7,583 nt of DNA. Source: Bacillota bacterium (GTDB lineage Bacteria > Bacillota > Limnochordia > Darwinibacteriales > Darwinibacteriaceae). Below, piece after piece: positions 5,384 through 7,583 of the stretch. Numbering within the stretch: the first letter of the stretch is position 1; each line of letters opens with the position of its first letter. The position numbers were made by a program, and so were the translations under genes. The stretch is from contig JAAYSR010000114.1 of NCBI GenBank assembly GCA_012518325.1, positions 1-7,583 of the forward strand. The letters run 5' to 3'. A model generated the notes under the pieces. It worked only from the letters and a program-made list of their open reading frames with translations, searched no databases and had not been told where the DNA came from.

Positions 5384-7003
5384 CTAGGATTCTTTCAGGA
5401 TCACGGCCTCATAGGGCTGCAGTACTCCATCGTAATCCTCCCGTTCATAGTTCGAAAGCGCCAGCCTTGCTCCTGCCCAGGGCAAGCTGCGCTCCCGGGG
5501 GGAGAAGTTCAGGATCACGGCCAGACTTTCTCCGGCATGGCTGCGCCGGTAAGCAAAAAGGTCCTTCTTGATCTTCAGGGCCTCGAAGCTGCCGGCTTTA
5601 AGCGTCTCACTTCCAGCCCTGAAAGCAATCATCGCCTTGTACATGCTGCGGATCGAGTTCGGATCATCCAGCTGCGACTCAACATTGATCCTGGTGTAGT
5701 TGCTGTTCACCCCAAGCCAGGGCTCGACGGTGCTGAAACCTGCCCAGGGTCCTGCATTCCACTGCATCGGCGTGCGGGCGTTATCCCTGGAAGTGGCCTT
5801 GATCATCCGCCATCTTAACGCCTTGGGAAACCCTAGGCGCTTGGCGATGGCATAGATATTGCGGGACTCCACATCCCGGAGCTGATCCATTGAGGTAAAG
5901 TCAAAGTTGGTCATGCCAATCTCCTGGCCCTGGTAGATAAAGGGCGTTCCCCGCAGGGTCAGGAGCATGATGCAGAGGAGTTTCGCTGACTTTTCCCAGT
6001 ACTCCGCATCGCCAAAGCGGGAGACCGAACGGGGCTGGTCATGGTTTTCAAAGTAGTTGGCATTCCAGGGCAGGGCAGTCTGCCACTTGCTGATGCTCGC
6101 GGCAAAACGACCGGCGTGGAATCGTCGCTTAAACCATTTGACAATGTACTGGTCGGTTTCCATATGTTCAAAGGAAAAGAGCATATCCAGCTCCTTCCGC
6201 TCAGGGTCCGCCAGATCCAGTGCGGTTTTCGGAGTCACAAAGACGGTCTCCCCGACAGTAAAACAGTCGAAGTTGTCCAAGACGTCCCGGCGCAGCTCCC
6301 GCAGTATTTCGTGGGTGCCTTCCTGGGAGAGGTAGTGCTCGCTGCCGGTCAAAATCAGGCTGGGCCTGCCGTCTGCCAGGCTGGATTTATACAGGATGTT
6401 GATTACGTCGCAGCGGAAGCCTGCGACCCCCTTATCCAGCCAGAAACGCATAATCTCTTTCACTTCCGCCATCACCCTGGGATTGCGCCAGTTGAGGTCG
6501 GGCTGATGCTTGGCAAAGAGGTGCAGGTAGTACTCGCCGCTCTTTTCATCATACTCCCAGGTTCCGCCGCCGAAGAAGCCGCTCCAGTTGTTAGGCGGCT
6601 TTTTTCCCTTTCCCGGCCGCCAAATGTAGTAGTCCCGGTAGGGGCTGTTCTTGTCGCGGCTTTGCTGGAACCAGGGATGCTGGTCCGAGGTATGATTGAT
6701 GACCAGATCCATCACAATCTTGATATCCCGCTTCTCGGCCTCGGCTAAGAGCTCCTCCATATCCGCCATTGTGCCGAACTCAGGGTTAATGTCCTTATAA
6801 TCGCTGATATCATAGCCGTAGTCCACATTGGGCGAAGGATACACCGGGCTCAGCCAGATGATGCCTACGCCTAAATCCTGGAGGAGATCCAGCCGCGAAA
6901 TGATCCCCTGCAGATCGCCGATGCCGTCGCCGTTCGAATCCTGGAAACTGCGGGGATAAATCTGATAGACAACCCTCTCCTGCCACCATTTCAGCACGCT
7001 CAC
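5384..7003 (-). CDS. GH13 alpha-glucosidase (oligo-1,6-glucosidase / trehalose-6-P hydrolase / dextran glucosidase group)
   Basis: A cytoplasmic retaining glycoside hydrolase; no signal peptide is visible. The (beta/alpha)8 barrel runs over about residues 10-460 with a short C-terminal beta domain to 539. Seen motifs: the metal-binding loop QDSNGDGIGDL (21-31), DLVINHTSD (99-107), QPDLNWRNP (167-175, typical of exo-acting alpha-glucosidases), GFRCDVIN with nucleophile D199, VGETVFV with acid/base E252, and FENHDQPRS with transition-state D322. The valine after D199 is the residue type associated with alpha-1,6-specific GH13_31 enzymes rather than maltases (Thr/Ala), pointing to isomalto-oligosaccharides, though trehalose-6-phosphate hydrolases share it. 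The nucleophile position matches Bacillus cereus oligo-1,6-glucosidase (D199). The start is uncertain: GTG at 7003 has GGGGG only 3 nt away, while GTG at 6997 (codon 3) has it 9 nt away and may be used. It is co-directional with the symporter (29 bp gap), giving a likely uptake and hydrolysis pair. Confidence 0.94.
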   Translation of the reverse strand: MSVLKWWQERVVYQIYPRSFQDSNGDGIGDLQGIISRLDLLQDLGVGIIWLSPVYPSPNVDYGYDISDYKDINPEFGTMADMEELLAEAEKRDIKIVMDLVINHTSDQHPWFQQSRDKNSPYRDYYIWRPGKGKKPPNNWSGFFGGGTWEYDEKSGEYYLHLFAKHQPDLNWRNPRVMAEVKEIMRFWLDKGVAGFRCDVINILYKSSLADGRPSLILTGSEHYLSQEGTHEILRELRRDVLDNFDCFTVGETVFVTPKTALDLADPERKELDMLFSFEHMETDQYIVKWFKRRFHAGRFAASISKWQTALPWNANYFENHDQPRSVSRFGDAEYWEKSAKLLCIMLLTLRGTPFIYQGQEIGMTNFDFTSMDQLRDVESRNIYAIAKRLGFPKALRWRMIKATSRDNARTPMQWNAGPWAGFSTVEPWLGVNSNYTRINVESQLDDPNSIRSMYKAMIAFRAGSETLKAGSFEALKIKKDLFAYRRSHAGESLAVILNFSPRERSLPWAGARLALSNYEREDYDGVLQPYEAVILKES

Positions 7004-7020
7004 CAGCCCCCTTGCCTTTC

Positions 7021-7583
7021 CTACAGAATCTGCCTCAGGAACTGCCTGGTCCGCTCTTCCCTGGGATTTTCAAAGATCTGCTCCGGAGGGCCGTCCTCCA
7101 CGATCACACCCTGGTCCATAAAGATGACCCGGTCCGCCACTTGCCTGGTAAAGCCCATTTCATGGGAAACCACCAGCATCGTCATGCCCTCCGCGGCCAA
7201 GTCGGCCATGACATGGAGCACTTCGCCAATCATCTCCGGATCCAGGGCACTTGTCGGCTCATCGAAGAGCATGATTTTCGGGTTCATGGCCAGCGCCCGG
7301 GCGATGGCAGCCCGCTGCTGCTGTCCCCCCGACAGAGTGCCGGGCTTCTTATGTGCCTGGTCCTTGATTCCCACCCGCTCCAGGTAATGCAGGGCGATTT
7401 CCTCCGCCTCCTCTTTGCTCAGGCCCCGCACCCTTCTGGGAGCCAATGTGACGTTATTCAGAATTGTCATATGAGGATAGAGATTAAAGGACTGGAAGAC
7501 AAAGCCCACCTCCCGCCTGAGGTTAACCAGGCTCTTCTGCCCTTTGAGTTCGACGCCGTTAACGACAATGCGCCCCTCCTGGA
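7021..7583 (-). CDS. Polar amino acid ABC transporter ATP-binding protein (GlnQ/HisP family), 5' end missing
   Basis: The ATPase subunit of an importer for polar amino acids, working on the cytoplasmic face with a permease and a binding protein that are not in the window. The frame is open to the right edge; 186 residues are visible of an expected about 240, so the N-terminus with Walker A is outside. Visible parts in order: a EGRIVVNGVELKG strand, the Q-loop GFVFQSFNLYPHMTILNNV, the signature LSGGQQQRAAIARALA, Walker B with catalytic glutamate IMLFDE, the D-loop PTSALDPE, the switch histidine in VVSHEMGF, and a C-terminus F-L-R-Q-I-L. The QSFNLYPHMT Q-loop and EDGPPEQIFENP segment are closest to GlnQ-type, not sugar MalK-type, ATPases; there is no MalK regulatory domain. 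The stop is 17 bp from the GH13 start, so they are probably co-transcribed, but the transport class differs. Substrate cannot be told from this subunit. Confidence 0.94.
   Translation of the reverse strand, partial: QEGRIVVNGVELKGQKSLVNLRREVGFVFQSFNLYPHMTILNNVTLAPRRVRGLSKEEAEEIALHYLERVGIKDQAHKKPGTLSGGQQQRAAIARALAMNPKIMLFDEPTSALDPEMIGEVLHVMADLAAEGMTMLVVSHEMGFTRQVADRVIFMDQGVIVEDGPPEQIFENPREERTRQFLRQIL

Noticed and set aside
6041..6748. Plus-strand reading frame of 235 codons
   Set aside because: It is antisense to the GH13 enzyme, with no ribosome binding site or recognisable domain.

Overview
This window most likely comes from an anaerobic, moderately GC-rich member of the Bacillota (Clostridia-like). 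The evidence is strong AAGGAGG-type ribosome binding sites before almost every gene, frequent TTG and GTG starts, a class I (strict-anaerobe type) hybrid cluster protein, and best-fit families common in that group. This assignment is inference; there is no rRNA or other taxonomic marker here. Every complete gene reads through without an internal stop or frameshift. I see no mobile element, CRISPR array, tRNA or rRNA.

Layout. (1) 1-552, minus strand: a two-gene unit. A 99-residue membrane-anchored small protein carrying a piece of the ribosomal L7/L12 C-terminal fold overlaps by 14 bp the start of a pRiA4b ORF-3-like protein, which runs off the left edge. (2) 691-3216, plus strand: an exodeoxyribonuclease III/AP endonuclease with a TTG start, then hcp (hybrid cluster protein, also TTG start). 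hcp has its own sigma-A-type promoter and a perfect 17-bp palindrome just downstream of the predicted transcription start. A strong hairpin terminator closes hcp. (3) 3256-3852, minus strand: a stand-alone RelA/SpoT-type HD phosphohydrolase that converges on hcp; the hcp terminator T-run overlaps its stop codon. (4) 3981-7583, minus strand: a tightly spaced run, read in transcription order, of an amino-acid-type ABC ATPase (5' end outside the window), a GH13 alpha-glucosidase and a MelB-family sugar:cation symporter.

How they work together. The symporter and glucosidase form a plausible uptake-and-hydrolysis pair for a short alpha-glucoside: import by Na+ or H+ symport, then cytoplasmic hydrolysis to glucose. 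The polar-amino-acid-type ATPase is only 17 bp upstream but belongs to a different transport class, so it is probably the tail of a preceding amino-acid ABC operon. Exonuclease III (DNA base-loss repair), Hcp (nitric oxide/nitrosative stress) and the HD hydrolase (probably alarmone breakdown) can be read as a loose stress-response neighbourhood, but they are three separate transcription units by strand or promoter, so this is only an inference.

Nothing here is clearly a new multi-gene system. The items most worth a second look are the membrane-anchored L7/L12-like protein coupled to a pRiA4b ORF-3-like gene, the palindrome controlling hcp (which does not look like the usual CRP/FNR-type HcpR or NsrR sites), and the orphan HD hydrolase.
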